64,000 nucleotides of DNA. It comes from Coemansia sp. RSA 487 (taxonomy: Eukaryota; Kickxellomycota; Kickxellomycetes; Kickxellales; Kickxellaceae). The stretch spans positions 62,001-126,000 of the forward strand of contig JANBRJ010000032.1 of NCBI GenBank assembly GCA_027577595.1. The letters run 5' to 3'. Shown here piece after piece: positions 1-9,355 of the stretch. The notes beneath the pieces are model-generated. The model searched no databases, was not told the origin of the DNA, and saw nothing but the letters and a program-made list of their open reading frames with translations. How positions within the stretch are numbered: position 1 is the first letter of the stretch; each line of letters starts with the position of its first letter. The translations under genes were made by a program, and so were the position numbers.

Positions 1-1238
1 CCAAAAAACAGGATTTGCACAGCTAATGAAAAATAAACCTGATTTCCAGTAAAAAGAGAGCTCTGCGCCTCTTCATTAAATATACGAAATATGAGAAAAT
101 GAAAAAAACCATGTTTAAAAAAGCAAACAAAAAGAGAATATACAGTAGTAGACGGTAAGAAGCAGGTCCGCTTACTCTAATAAATAAGAAAAATAGATAT
201 GACGCAGTTTGGGACTATTTTTGTCCTGTTCTTTGCGGCACAAACGAGGAGGAACACAGCCCAGCTGCTCCTGTCTTGACGGCGCTTATGTGCATCAGGG
301 TAAAATGCCGTCGCGCTTCCTTCCGCACTTTAACCCATAGTCGCAATCTTGACAAGCGTTCCTGCCGTGATAGCCACGACGGATATGGTAACAACAAAGA
401 GTACAACAATCATTATCGCTAGAGAAATACGGTCGTTAGAAAGAGCAAAAATAGTAATAAACAGGTGCAAAAGTGGAAAGTACCGGAGAAGAAAGAGGTG
501 TTCCGCAGAAATATCAAAATTTTTTGTCTTGTCCTTTTATTCCGCCTTCACACACTACACAGGCATGGTAGCGTGTGACCTGACCCAACCACAAAGGTGC
601 GACAGTAATCCCAACCAGCCTATGACATAATTTTTGGCCACACAATCATGGAAGCCAAGAAATTATTCTTGGCTTGCGTCTGACAAGCATTCCTTTCCGG
701 AGCAACCTGGAAATGCAAGATTTCCTTTACACACCTTTTCCTTGCTGGCTAATACATGTCTTGTATCCAGCATCGGAACAAGACCGTCTTTGCATTGGCC
801 CGATTATGGCAGATGCCATGTAGAAGGCCTATCCCAAAGAATAATAAATGCGATTTGGCTCTTGCAAAACGAGTACAACAGCGACACTGTGCATATATGA
901 GCTTTTTATGACGTGGTTTGTCGCAGTTTGAATAAACAGGCGATTTTTTTGTAAACAAACGAGCATGTTTTTCTAATAGCGAGGCTGCGCTTTGCAAAAA
1001 AAAGCAGAACAGAACCTGGTTACATTTGAAAACCCTTGAAAACCTTCAAATGTTCCCCTCTTCCTGCATTGATGCGAAAAAAAGAAGCCTTTGGCTCTCC
1101 ATAAGAATTCCACAAGCTTCTGTCAAAGGAACTTTCTCTTTCCCTCTTATTCAATTTATTTTTCTAGAAATAGCCTTTGCTTTGTTTATTCTTTTCTATC
1201 CTTCTTTTTCTCTTTTACACAATCACATCCTTTTCCAA
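1..1238. other. Gene-poor left edge and CDC37 upstream region
   Basis: No complete gene is recognisable. The one structured piece is on the minus strand at about 330-418. There a branch-point-like CTAAC (435-439) and a pyrimidine-rich acceptor ending in AG precede an open stretch coding a 28-residue, almost wholly hydrophobic C-terminus that stops at 330-332. This could be the last exon of a small membrane or GPI-type protein, but I found no convincing donor or first exon. The last 200 bases before CDC37 are T- and C-rich, as in other leaders here. Confidence 0.4.
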
Positions 1239-2666
1239 ATGCCAATCGACTACAGCAAGTGGGACAATCTGGAGCTTTCTGACGACTCTGATGTCGAAAT
1301 CCACCCAAACATCGAGCGCGGCACCTTTCTGCGCCTGCGGCAAAAGAAGATCCGTGAGGAGCGCGAGAACCGGCGCATGAGGAAAGAAAAGGGCGAGATC
1401 CTAGTATCGATGAACAAGGATCTTATCGAGAGTGTAACTAGTCTTAGAGACCGCGTGGCAAGCGCCGACGAACCGACGATGGCCGAAATCGCCAGTCAAT
1501 GGGAAAAGGACATCCAGGTTGCGCGTGAGTACAAGGAAAAGCGCGATGCAGCAGCTAAGGATGGCAAGGAGGAGCTCTCGCAGCCGTCCGATGAAGAGAT
1601 GATGGCTGCTCTCAAGGCTCGTATCAGCGACGACCTGCTTAAAGACGCTGCAAAGCTTGATTCTTTGGAGGAAAAACGTAGTGCGTATGTTGTCCAGCTC
1701 AACACACATATCGAGAAGCTGAACAAAAACCTACGGGAGGCCGAAAAGGATCTAGAGGAAGTCAACCATGAACTTGCCAAGCATATTGATCCTGAAGCTA
1801 TTACTCACGAGGGCTTTAGTCATTCTATCGTTAGCAATGCTAGCAGTAGCGGCAGCAAGAAGCCCGAAGCCAAGAAAGAAACGCAGGCGGTAACCACCGA
1901 TGAGATCCTCAACCCAGGAAGCGTTGGTAAATTTAACACACAGGCACCAGCCTCTGCTGCTGCCGATACTAGCGACGAAATTGACGAGAATGGCGACCTA
2001 AAGCTGGACAACGATGCAAAAAAGTTTGCTAGCATCTCAAGCATGTCTGACTCTATGGACTTTATTCTAAAGAACCTATCGATCGTGAACAGTGTCAAAT
2101 CAGATCAGATACTGGGCCACGCCTTTACACTAGAGCTTGCTGGCCGGAAAAAGCTCTCCAAGCAATACGTGCGTCAGTCGCTTATTCTCACCTACATTCT
2201 CCAGATGGGCTCGTCTGGGGTTAACGTGTTTTTCAGTCGCATTGGTTCCAAGGGCAAGCCCCAGGATATGTTTGAAGCTGATGTCGAGTCCCGCTACAAG
2301 CACATTCAGCAGAGATGCAAGGTCATCCAGAGTGAAAGTGCTCAGGACGAAGATAATGAGCCAGAGGTCGAGTCCATCCAACTTCAGTGCGATGATCCAA
2401 ATGCTCCGATCAGGATATCTGTTCCTGACGAATCGAGCGATGGCCAGGAGGAAAAGGCGCGCATTGAGCTATTCCACCAGCTGCCTGAGGACTTTAGAAA
2501 TGCGCTGAAGGAAGGCACGATTGACGCCATCAATAAAGTTCTTGCTGTGACACCTGGACCCGAAGCCGAGCGCATCCTGGCTGTTTGTGGTGAAGGCGGT
2601 TTTTTGGGAATCGATGGCGAAGTTCTCGTTGATCCAACTGAAAAGCAGAACGAGTCGCAACAGTAG
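1239..2666 (+). CDS. CDC37: Hsp90 co-chaperone Cdc37
   Basis: 475-residue homologue of Cdc37, the cytosolic co-chaperone that delivers protein kinases to Hsp90. The N-terminus MPIDYSKWDNLELSDDSDVE is the family hallmark. Ser14 and Ser17 lie in acidic CK2 contexts, as in yeast Cdc37, where phosphorylation is needed for kinase binding. A charged coiled-coil N-domain (about residues 20-180) is followed by a low-complexity linker rich in Ser, Ala and Thr. The central and C-terminal Hsp90-binding domains fill roughly residues 250-440, and the tail is acidic and Gln-rich. The open frame extends upstream to 1026, but only through T-rich leader sequence without an ATG that suits the family, so the ATG at 1239 is chosen. 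No intron is seen. It converges on RIC8 with 160 bases between stops. Confidence 0.96.
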   Translation: MPIDYSKWDNLELSDDSDVEIHPNIERGTFLRLRQKKIREERENRRMRKEKGEILVSMNKDLIESVTSLRDRVASADEPTMAEIASQWEKDIQVAREYKEKRDAAAKDGKEELSQPSDEEMMAALKARISDDLLKDAAKLDSLEEKRSAYVVQLNTHIEKLNKNLREAEKDLEEVNHELAKHIDPEAITHEGFSHSIVSNASSSGSKKPEAKKETQAVTTDEILNPGSVGKFNTQAPASAAADTSDEIDENGDLKLDNDAKKFASISSMSDSMDFILKNLSIVNSVKSDQILGHAFTLELAGRKKLSKQYVRQSLILTYILQMGSSGVNVFFSRIGSKGKPQDMFEADVESRYKHIQQRCKVIQSESAQDEDNEPEVESIQLQCDDPNAPIRISVPDESSDGQEEKARIELFHQLPEDFRNALKEGTIDAINKVLAVTPGPEAERILAVCGEGGFLGIDGEVLVDPTEKQNESQQ

Positions 2667-2826
2667 AGAGAGGAGTTATTGTGCATCACATCGTGTGAAT
2701 GTGTCATTAAGGGAGGTTTGAGTTAACTTTAAACAAGTTTAAAGCCCAAGGTGGTCAGTATTTCCGTTGCCCTTTTTTAAATCCAATATAAGAAAACATG
2801 CTATTTTTATAAGGCAAACTCAAATA

Positions 2827-4542
2827 TCAGTCGCTTTCATCTCCACTAGGAGAGTCTGGTATTTCCTTGAAACGTCCGCTTTGCATAGCTGCGCGAACCG
2901 GGTTTTCGGTCTTGATAAATCCGGTTTTGTTCAGGCGCTCGAAAAGAACAAACAAGCGCTCGGCCTCGCGCTCTTTTTCCTCCTCAGTCATATTGGCCAG
3001 CTCCTTGTTAATGTCTGCCTGGTTCAGATTGCGTCCAGTGACGGGATCGACCATCGACGTGTTTTCGCCTACCACACCTTTGGCATTGTCCAGTACATCC
3101 TCGGGCATCTCAATGCCCCGTGCCAACATATAGCCTGCTGCGTTTCCGTAGCCAACGGCCATGATAAACTGTTTAATGTCTTGACCCAGGACCGTCAACA
3201 GGAAATCGCCCATGGCGCCAGGAAGCATTCCGCCTTGCGGTACCCGCATCAGCCGCACAATCCACGACGCAATCCCGGGTCGGTTTTCAGGAAGCAGCTT
3301 GTAGTCAACCTCAACATTTGGAGGGTACACCTGGTGGAATATCCTTAGTCTCACGTCCGAGCTCTCTGACATTAGACGTATCAGAACAAGAGTCAGCGGA
3401 GTCAGCTCGTTCTGGTAATTTTCCGAAATGCACAATAGCGTATTTTTCTTTGTATTGTCGATCTTTGTGGTATTGGATGCAGGCGGCGATTCTATCGTTG
3501 TAGTTTTGCTGAATACATGGTCGATGATGGATTTAAACAGCTCGAATATGCGATCCACGTTTATCCATCTGTCTTTGGGAGGGAACCAAATGTCTTTGAT
3601 CGGTTCAGGATGCATTGTTGGGAAATTAAGTGCAATGCTGACGGCTTGCTTAGAAGGGTCAGCCAGATGGCCGCTATTTAGCTCCAGGACACGAAGCGAT
3701 TTTAAGATCACTGTTAGCAGGTCTGCAAAATCGACAGCATTTTCTGAAGGAAGCGAGTCATCCTTTGTGTTATTGAGAGCCAACCTCTGACCGCCGCCAA
3801 CACCACGCTGGAAATAGACACACAAGCTCATTGCAGCCTTGAACAGCTCGGCAACCACTTGTTGTGGAGTAAACCTTTCCGATAAAACTGTGCTATCGTG
3901 ATCGCGGTCTAGGAACATCGATACTGTTTGTGCAAGCACGGACTGTAGATTAAGCTCTTTCACACAGTGCATAGCAACTTTCTCGGATACCAGAGAGAGA
4001 AGCAGGCAGCGGCCGCACAGAAATGCAGTAGTGGCGTCTGTATCCGTCAGCGAACCAAGGATCTCGCTTAGGGCTTCGAATCCCTGGCACTTGCCCATGT
4101 ACTCTCTGCTTGCAGGCTGGAGAAGCATTGCATTGGCCACGCACGTAAGCGCCTCATTGCATGCATTCAGCGCATCGCTTTGTTTAATATCACCATGTGC
4201 TTCTTTTCTTAGAGAAGCAGCCAACTGCAAAAGCCCGTGTATAGCCTTTTCGGTAACAAGTTCATCCCTGCTGCTGTCTACCAGACGTCCAAATTCCTTT
4301 AGGATGCTCAGAGCCAACAAACATGCCTTTGCAGAGCACCGATCCACACCTGTGTACACAAACCGCTGTAGAATAATTCCCGTATAGCGTGTCCTTTCAC
4401 CCACGAACAGCGGGAGATTATTGGCAACATATGCAAGTCCGTTTTCGATGTCGGAAAGCTGTGCTTTGCTTACTGCCTTTGCGCTGTTATCCACAAGGGC
4501 AAAATAGCTTTTGACGCTGCTGCTGTTGTTGCTGATGGCCAT
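2827..4542 (-). CDS. RIC8: Ric-8/synembryn, chaperone and exchange factor for G-alpha
   Basis: 571-residue protein of the Ric-8 (synembryn) family, cytosolic all-helical armadillo-like proteins that fold heterotrimeric G-alpha subunits and act as their guanine-nucleotide exchange factors. The C-terminal third carries the most recognisable block: a helix with MTEEEKEREAERLFVLFERL, then KTENPVRAA and an acidic Ser-Asp tail (SPSGDESD). Phosphorylation of that tail by CK2 is known to stimulate animal Ric-8. The middle includes a run on hydrophobic helices ending LLPENRPGIASWIVRLMR. The frame is open up to 4755, but the extra residues are low-complexity leader, and the ATG at 4542 (MAISNNSSS) starts the folded part. 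Its presence implies G-alpha signalling (nutrient or pheromone sensing) in this fungus. Confidence 0.9.
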   Translation of the reverse strand: MAISNNSSSVKSYFALVDNSAKAVSKAQLSDIENGLAYVANNLPLFVGERTRYTGIILQRFVYTGVDRCSAKACLLALSILKEFGRLVDSSRDELVTEKAIHGLLQLAASLRKEAHGDIKQSDALNACNEALTCVANAMLLQPASREYMGKCQGFEALSEILGSLTDTDATTAFLCGRCLLLSLVSEKVAMHCVKELNLQSVLAQTVSMFLDRDHDSTVLSERFTPQQVVAELFKAAMSLCVYFQRGVGGGQRLALNNTKDDSLPSENAVDFADLLTVILKSLRVLELNSGHLADPSKQAVSIALNFPTMHPEPIKDIWFPPKDRWINVDRIFELFKSIIDHVFSKTTTIESPPASNTTKIDNTKKNTLLCISENYQNELTPLTLVLIRLMSESSDVRLRIFHQVYPPNVEVDYKLLPENRPGIASWIVRLMRVPQGGMLPGAMGDFLLTVLGQDIKQFIMAVGYGNAAGYMLARGIEMPEDVLDNAKGVVGENTSMVDPVTGRNLNQADINKELANMTEEEKEREAERLFVLFERLNKTGFIKTENPVRAAMQSGRFKEIPDSPSGDESD

Positions 4543-5285
4543 CGTTTCTAGAAACTCAAACTTCTTGTTTGTGTGTATGTAAGTCGACCAACAAGACGCT
4601 CTAAGTGGCAAGAAACAAATAATTGTGGTATATTGCTTAAAGAAGATAAAATGTTTGAAGGAAGAAAACGATGAAAAGAGGCAGTTTTGGAGCTTTATTT
4701 TCGTTTTTGAAATATGCATTATAAAATATTTTGTATAAACCATTGATAGGTGCATGCATACTTTGTGGGAGAAGTGGACGTCATCGTTGCACTACACCAG
4801 AAAACCTTCAAATCACAAAAACTTTTGTGAAACTCTAACCTGACCTCTATCATCATGTCAATCATCGTGATCTGGCCTCATTAATCTTGTTTTCGATTAC
4901 TTTTTGTAGCTCGCCTGAAAAGGCGGAACACAATGGATGGATAATGTGCCTCTTATGCTGCAAAATATTGTTTGTTTTATATCCTTCCATTCAGACAGAA
5001 ACGGAAGGCGTACATGTACCACCTTTTTGCTTGTCTGCTTTACAGTGATAGTTTCAGCACAAGAGCTGGTGGGAATTACGCCACTCGCTCGAATAACAAA
5101 GTAGATACATCCACATGGAGAAAGAAGATCCATATTCTTAGGATGTGAAAAATGAGATATCGCTCAGCGGCTTTTGCTACATTCTTTTAAACTTGAGGTT
5201 TTTGATAGTTTATTTACAAATTGTACAATTTCTTTACTCATATTTCTCTCGCATATTGCAAGTCACGAGCGGATAGTGCCAAAGA
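4543..5285. other. Intergenic, RIC8 upstream region
   Basis: Divergent spacer between RIC8 and a small secreted-protein gene. It holds a 78-codon minus-strand frame (listed separately) and otherwise AT-rich sequence. A T-rich segment at 5170-5250 directly precedes the next gene. No RNA gene or transposon was seen. Confidence 0.5.
4897..5133 (-). CDS. Doubtful small ORF, 78 codons
   Basis: An ATG-started frame coding a Cys- and Val-rich 78-residue peptide, beginning MDLLSPCGCIYFVIRASG and ending FQASYKK. No domain is recognised. It lacks a convincing signal peptide and hydrophobic tail. It sits divergently, 355 bases upstream of the RIC8 start. It may be a chance frame or an exon of a spliced gene; nothing in the surroundings decides. 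Confidence 0.15.
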   Translation of the reverse strand: MDLLSPCGCIYFVIRASGVIPTSSCAETITVKQTSKKVVHVRLPFLSEWKDIKQTIFCSIRGTLSIHCVPPFQASYKK

Positions 5286-5723
5286 ATGAGAGCCCTTGCG
5301 TGTGTTATTTCGTTTGTCATAGCTTTTCTGGGTATTGGCACAGTCGCACAAAATATGGTGGATACAGTTCAGTCCAATATCGAGCAAGCGATGAAGCCAG
5401 CACAAGAAATATTCAGCCAGGCTATGGAGCCAGCAAAAGATGTAATGGAAGACATGTTCAAACCAGCGCAGAATGCGGTCCAGAGCTTTGCCGAAAACGT
5501 GGGAAACAACATTGCTAGCATTGCAGATAATGCAGGGAATTTCTTTGAGAGCGTAGCTACGAATATGGTCAATAACGTAAACAATGACGGAAATGCTGTA
5601 ATATCGGGACAGCTGTCTGCGTATCACAATTCCATGGCTGCATACGGGTCTGCTGCACATAGTATGCTCATTGTTATTGCCGCTTCTGTGGTATCTATTT
5701 TAGTAACTATAGTAGTAGCTTAA
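5286..5723 (+). CDS. Small GPI-type surface protein with 11-residue repeats
   Basis: 145-residue orphan. Residues 1-21 form a signal peptide (hydrophobic core ACVISFVIAFLGIG). The last 18 residues are uninterrupted hydrophobics ending in IVVA with no charged residue, as in GPI-attachment signals. The middle (about 30-95) reads as six consecutive 11-residue units, the first three sharing an M-x-PA-[QK] core (AMKPAQE, AMEPAKD, MFKPAQN), the later three A/V-N-x-x-N rich. An 11-residue period makes a long amphipathic helix, as in apolipoproteins, synucleins and LEA-type proteins. I infer a wall- or membrane-associated helical protein; no homologue is recognised. Two perfect hairpins lie just downstream. 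Confidence 0.75.
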   Translation: MRALACVISFVIAFLGIGTVAQNMVDTVQSNIEQAMKPAQEIFSQAMEPAKDVMEDMFKPAQNAVQSFAENVGNNIASIADNAGNFFESVATNMVNNVNNDGNAVISGQLSAYHNSMAAYGSAAHSMLIVIAASVVSILVTIVVA

Positions 5724-5766
5724 TCCACGCAATTACGTGCATTGGAGTTTGGCTGCGATAGCGATT

Positions 5767-5786
5767 AGGCTCGTGTATTGCCGAGC
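5767..5786. other. Hairpin, 6-bp stem
   Basis: GGCTCG and CGAGCC flank an 8-base loop, 44 bases after the stop of the small surface-protein gene. Probably within its 3' untranslated region. Confidence 0.45.
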
Positions 5787-5835
5787 CAAACTAGTAATAT
5801 GACTAACTACTATTCTAAGAGTTGGCCATATTGTT

Positions 5836-5860
5836 GGGAAGCATATATTGTATGCTTCCC
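5836..5860. other. Perfect hairpin, 10-bp stem
   Basis: GGGAAGCATA and its exact complement TATGCTTCCC are separated by five bases. It lies about 110 bases past the stop of the 5286-5723 gene and would form a stable RNA stem-loop in that 3' untranslated region. Confidence 0.6.
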
Positions 5861-6773
5861 GATTATCCAGCTCAGTTGTTGTGGTGTTTTGCACGGCTAA
5901 AGAAGCTACTGATCTATTGAATAAATGAAAGGGAGACTTTAGTTCCGTTTTGTCCAGTTCTTAGAAACCATTATACTGTCGATTGGTGGTAGCACAACCA
6001 AGTAAACTAGTATAATTTATTCGAAACGCTTCCTCTAATACTGAGCTGTTTAGCGTTTATTGGTCCTTTTGTTTGTTTGAAATTAGTTTTCTAGTGTCAT
6101 AGCGTTTTTGAAATGGCAACCAAGGAAACTGTCTGATTGGTCCATGCCAGCCATGTGTGAAAAATGTGCTTAAGCTGCTTTGAGTCCGCGATAATATGTG
6201 GGTGACTTTTGCATTGATAAGAGTCTCCATGGAAAAACGGTTCGAATACGAAAATTGGTGCGCGCTGAACAACCATGAGGTTCTAGCGTGGAAATCATCG
6301 ACAGAATACTTGATAACGACGCATTGTGACGCGATTAACTGATTGGATGTTGGTATTCGTATCTATTATATGGAGTCACCAACGACCGTGGGGAGAGTTA
6401 GAAAGGTCAGCTAGCAACGCTGCAGGAGGCATACTGCATCATAAGTATGACAATAACTGGCATCTAGATATGTTCTATTTGATGAAGTTCAACAACGTGA
6501 AGATCAGAACAGAAAACTATCCTTCACCTCTATACCCTTTGCCATGGATCACCCGCCACTTTGATCATCTATGATTCACATATCAGCCAAACAGTGCTGG
6601 TATTCAGGATACCAGGCAATCACCTATCATGCATAAACCATCTATCTACAGCAGACACAGTGCTTGATCTACTGGTTTGTTTACAAAGTCACTTATTTGT
6701 TTTCCAATTTTTCTTGCACATTAAAAACAAAAACAAAAAAGCATGTTATTTATTCAGAACAATTGTATGTTTA

Positions 6774-7070
6774 TTAGAACAAAGCTAGTCCACAAATGGC
6801 AATGGCCAAAGCGCCAATTGAAACATGTTGCTCTAGGTTTGCCAATGCACTACCGGCATTATTTGGCTTGCTGCTGTTTGCGCTGCCTTCAGGGCCCTTT
6901 AACAGAGGCAATGGTGAAGATGATGGTTGTAATGATGCTGCAGGTGCCTTGCCTCCATTCACTGATGACACTGCAATGGGATGAGATAATGAGCTTTCTG
7001 CAGAACTCAGGCCAACATATGTTGCCATTAAACCTACAGCCACAGTACCTGCAGTATTAATAAACCTCAT
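6774..7070 (-). CDS. Small GPI-type surface protein
   Basis: 98-residue orphan. The N-terminus (MRFINTAGTVAVGLMATYVG) is a signal peptide, with cleavage likely after the LSSA at 22-25. The middle is Ser, Pro, Ala and Asn rich with one NSS glycosylation site. The final residues, VSIGALAIAICGLALF, are an uncharged hydrophobic tail that ends the protein, matching a GPI-addition signal; SANSS or NNAGSA just before it could hold the attachment site. The ATG at 7070 is the only sensible start. Function unknown; a structural or adhesive wall protein is an inference from architecture. Confidence 0.7.
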   Translation of the reverse strand: MRFINTAGTVAVGLMATYVGLSSAESSLSHPIAVSSVNGGKAPAASLQPSSSPLPLLKGPEGSANSSKPNNAGSALANLEQHVSIGALAIAICGLALF

Positions 7071-7469
7071 GTTTTCTTCTTTGATGAATTGTTAAAATAT
7101 ATTTAAAAAGTAAATAGTTGGCGGCCCAAAATTTTTTACAGAGAACAAGAGATAAATGTACCCTTTTAGACAATAAATCATTTTATGTAGCATCCATAGC
7201 CCTATATATTGACTAGAGTTGTTACTATTGCTTTTATATTACGCCTATTATATTATTCTCTTGTTCGTGTTAAAGGCCAGCTTTGCACTGTTTTCATAAA
7301 TATCACCTGACAAAAGTAACAGGAATCATTTTATACTATACATTGGTTAATTTGCAGTATCCATTCTATAATGGTTAACTGTTTAGCAAAGTAGTAAGCA
7401 CCAACAAAAATAATGACATTGGTTATATGAGCAAAGAGAAAATTGTGAAACTATAGCTATAGATATAAT
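7071..7469. other. AT-rich intergenic spacer
   Basis: About 400 bases of AT-rich sequence between two small secreted-protein genes on the minus strand. It serves as the upstream region of the 6774-7070 gene. Nothing else is recognised. Confidence 0.5.
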
Positions 7470-7802
7470 TTAGGTAATTGGGATGCTGACATTAAAATCA
7501 CCTGTTGGCCCAATTCGTTTTACTAGTGTTCCATGAGTGACTTCTACTGGCTGTATAAAGTGCTTGTTTTGCACCTTTGAATTTTCAGTATCGATTGTTT
7601 GTACTTGTAAATAGCTGGTTTGAGAAAATGCTTGCACTGAGCTTACATGTCTTTCTTCTAACGTTGGGTGGATTTGCCAGCTGAGTGAGTGGGCTGGCTC
7701 TTCTTCAGGCATTGGCATTGGATAGTGCAAATAGCCATGCACACTACTGATTAGTAGCAGAGATGCTGTTAGAACAGCAGAAAGAAGTCTGGCAAAAGTC
7801 AT
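7470..7802 (-). CDS. Small secreted protein with a possible Kex2 site
   Basis: 110-residue orphan with a clear signal peptide (MTFARLLSAVLTASLLLISS, cut probably after VHG). It has no C-terminal hydrophobic tail, so it is predicted to be released rather than anchored. A dibasic KR near residue 96 precedes the last 14 residues (IGPTGDFNVSIPIT), which contain an NVS glycosylation site. This looks like a Kex2-type processing site and would free a short C-terminal peptide. No cysteine is present. The neighbours are two anchored-type small proteins on the same strand. Peptide signal, effector and wall protein all remain possible. Confidence 0.6.
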   Translation of the reverse strand: MTFARLLSAVLTASLLLISSVHGYLHYPMPMPEEEPAHSLSWQIHPTLEERHVSSVQAFSQTSYLQVQTIDTENSKVQNKHFIQPVEVTHGTLVKRIGPTGDFNVSIPIT

Positions 7803-8399
7803 TATAAACTTTTTCTTGAATATAATTGGTACAAAGTATCAGGCAATTTAAATATAGAGGAGCTTGACAAGGAACGGGAGGAAAGATGAGGGACATTTTT
7901 ACTTTTCTTCTGTTTCTTGTCTGTATATTGTAGCCTTGCATGAATTTCATGTAATATAATGGCATATTTGCTCCAGAGCATTTTTCATTCTGGTTTTCAA
8001 TTTAAAGGCAACCAGAAAAATTTATAGAATACTTTTAGCAACTCGTGTAGAAATACATTTGTGTTCTTGTGGAGATCAATGTATGGCTTGGTTACTCAGT
8101 TGCATTCAAAATTTCAACTTTATTCCATTCAGATATGCACCTCCTTTTGTATGAATAAAAGTATATTATAAAAACTGAAGAAGCGACCAAGAGAAGAAAA
8201 GATCTGTCTACCTGCGATAACATGGCATGCTGTTAAATAGTGGTGAACATGCATCCAGTAATTAGATTTCGTGTCACACTCCCCAAGCTTTCAGCATCAG
8301 GAAATAAAAACAGTGGAGGATATTCTAAACCATAGAATTTATCACCAGTGAGGAGGGTTTGGTGCAGAAGAAACCTCCTATTTATTTTATTATCTTTTG
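7803..8399. other. AT-rich intergenic stretch beside a LINE relic
   Basis: No gene is supported. The right part adjoins a decayed reverse-transcriptase fragment and may hold further LINE sequence too worn to recognise. Confidence 0.4.
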
Positions 8400-8646
8400 T
8401 AGATTTTTTGGGTTAAAGCTGATTTCCACAGCATACTACATCTTGGCCTCAGAAGACGGCTATTGCTATGTCATCAGTGAAGGCTATGGCATGGAAGTTA
8501 TACCCAAGTGGATGCAGACAATTAAGATAATGGAGGAAGTGATGTAGCAACGGCTCAGCAACGATATTGTACAACAGCAGCACCAGCAGATCCCCTTGCC
8601 TGAGGCCCTGGCGGATCTCCGCTGGCTTAACCAGATCCAGGCTTGA
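8400..8646 (-). mobile_element. Decayed LINE reverse-transcriptase fragment
   Basis: Translated on the minus strand, 8646 down to 8449 gives EIRQGLRQGDLLVLLLYNIV, then a stretch ending AFTDDIAIAVF before a TGA. These match the conserved RT blocks RQGDPLSPLLFN and the catalytic A-F-A-D-D of non-LTR retrotransposons. A few bases on, in another frame (8429-8403), VEISFNPK resembles the next block (L-x-x-N-x-x-K). So at least one stop and one frameshift have accumulated, with PLSP already changed to LLVL. Both ends are cut off: only the finger-to-palm part (about 75 residues) remains. Family could be Tad1- or L1-like. It is a dead relic lying between two small secreted-protein genes. Confidence 0.75.
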
Positions 8647-8782
8647 ATTAGAAGTTTGTTTTAAAATAAATATTTCATTAAAATCAAAGTGAAAAACGTA
8701 AAAATGAATCGAGATTTATATAATTAATTGTGAACGCTGTGGAAGGAGGTGTGTTTGTGTTTTCATTATAGTCAGGCGGTAA

Positions 8783-9355
8783 TTACATTGGCGCCAATGC
8801 ACTAAGCAAGAACGTGAGGAGGCAACCAAGAACAAGTGTTCTAGGACGGCTGCTAGCGCCATTATGAGTAGACGAATGGTGTTTGAGCTCATCCAAGGAA
8901 TTTTCAATGTCAAGGCTGCCAGTATGGCCAGTAACGTCGTCGGTGTCTTCGGCATTATGCGCATTGTCAGAACGCATACCGGTGGTCTCTGCAGGAAGCA
9001 AATACTGCTGAACAAACTGGGCGCTCAGCGAACTTTGGATGTTGGGATCTTCAAGTAGTGCCGAAATCGAGTTGACTGCGCCTTGGTCGTGGATTAGCGA
9101 CTGGAACATCTCGACTGCGTTCGGGTTGTTTAGTTGCGAGGTTAGAACAGACTTGAAGTCTGCATCCTGGAATTGATTCTCGAGAGCGCTCAATGCGTCG
9201 GGGAGATTCTGCGCCAGGTGATCGAATGGAACTGCAACGCTTACTGACGGCGTGGCGGGCATGCCCCCCGAGCTTGTCGCGTCCGCAACCACGCCGATGA
9301 TCGAAAGCATAACCAAAACGGCGATATTAAGAAGAGCAAGAGCAAATGTTTGCAT
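8783..9355 (-). CDS. Small GPI-type surface protein
   Basis: 190-residue orphan. A strong signal peptide covers about residues 1-25 (ALALLNIAVLVMLSIIGVV). The body (50-125) is helical looking, rich in Leu, Gln, Asn and Asp (FDHLAQNLPDALSALENQF and similar). An acidic, His-Ser-rich linker follows, then a basic SSRPRT and the hydrophobic tail LVLGCLLTFLLSALAPM at the very end. This order fits a GPI-anchored protein; a single-pass membrane protein is the alternative. Codon use is more GC-rich than in its AT-rich neighbours, which supports real coding. No homologue is recognised. Confidence 0.75.
   Translation of the reverse strand: MQTFALALLNIAVLVMLSIIGVVADATSSGGMPATPSVSVAVPFDHLAQNLPDALSALENQFQDADFKSVLTSQLNNPNAVEMFQSLIHDQGAVNSISALLEDPNIQSSLSAQFVQQYLLPAETTGMRSDNAHNAEDTDDVTGHTGSLDIENSLDELKHHSSTHNGASSRPRTLVLGCLLTFLLSALAPM

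Larger units (their letters stand above)
5724..6773. other. AT-rich intergenic stretch
   Basis: About 1 kb without a supported gene between two small secreted-protein genes that point toward each other. It contains two short hairpins (separate entries). ORFs of 70-105 codons occur on both strands, but none shows a signal peptide, domain or consistent codon bias. Confidence 0.5.

Noticed and set aside
6235-6260. GGTTCGAAT resembling a tRNA B box
   Set aside because: No A box at the right distance and no cloverleaf can be folded around it.
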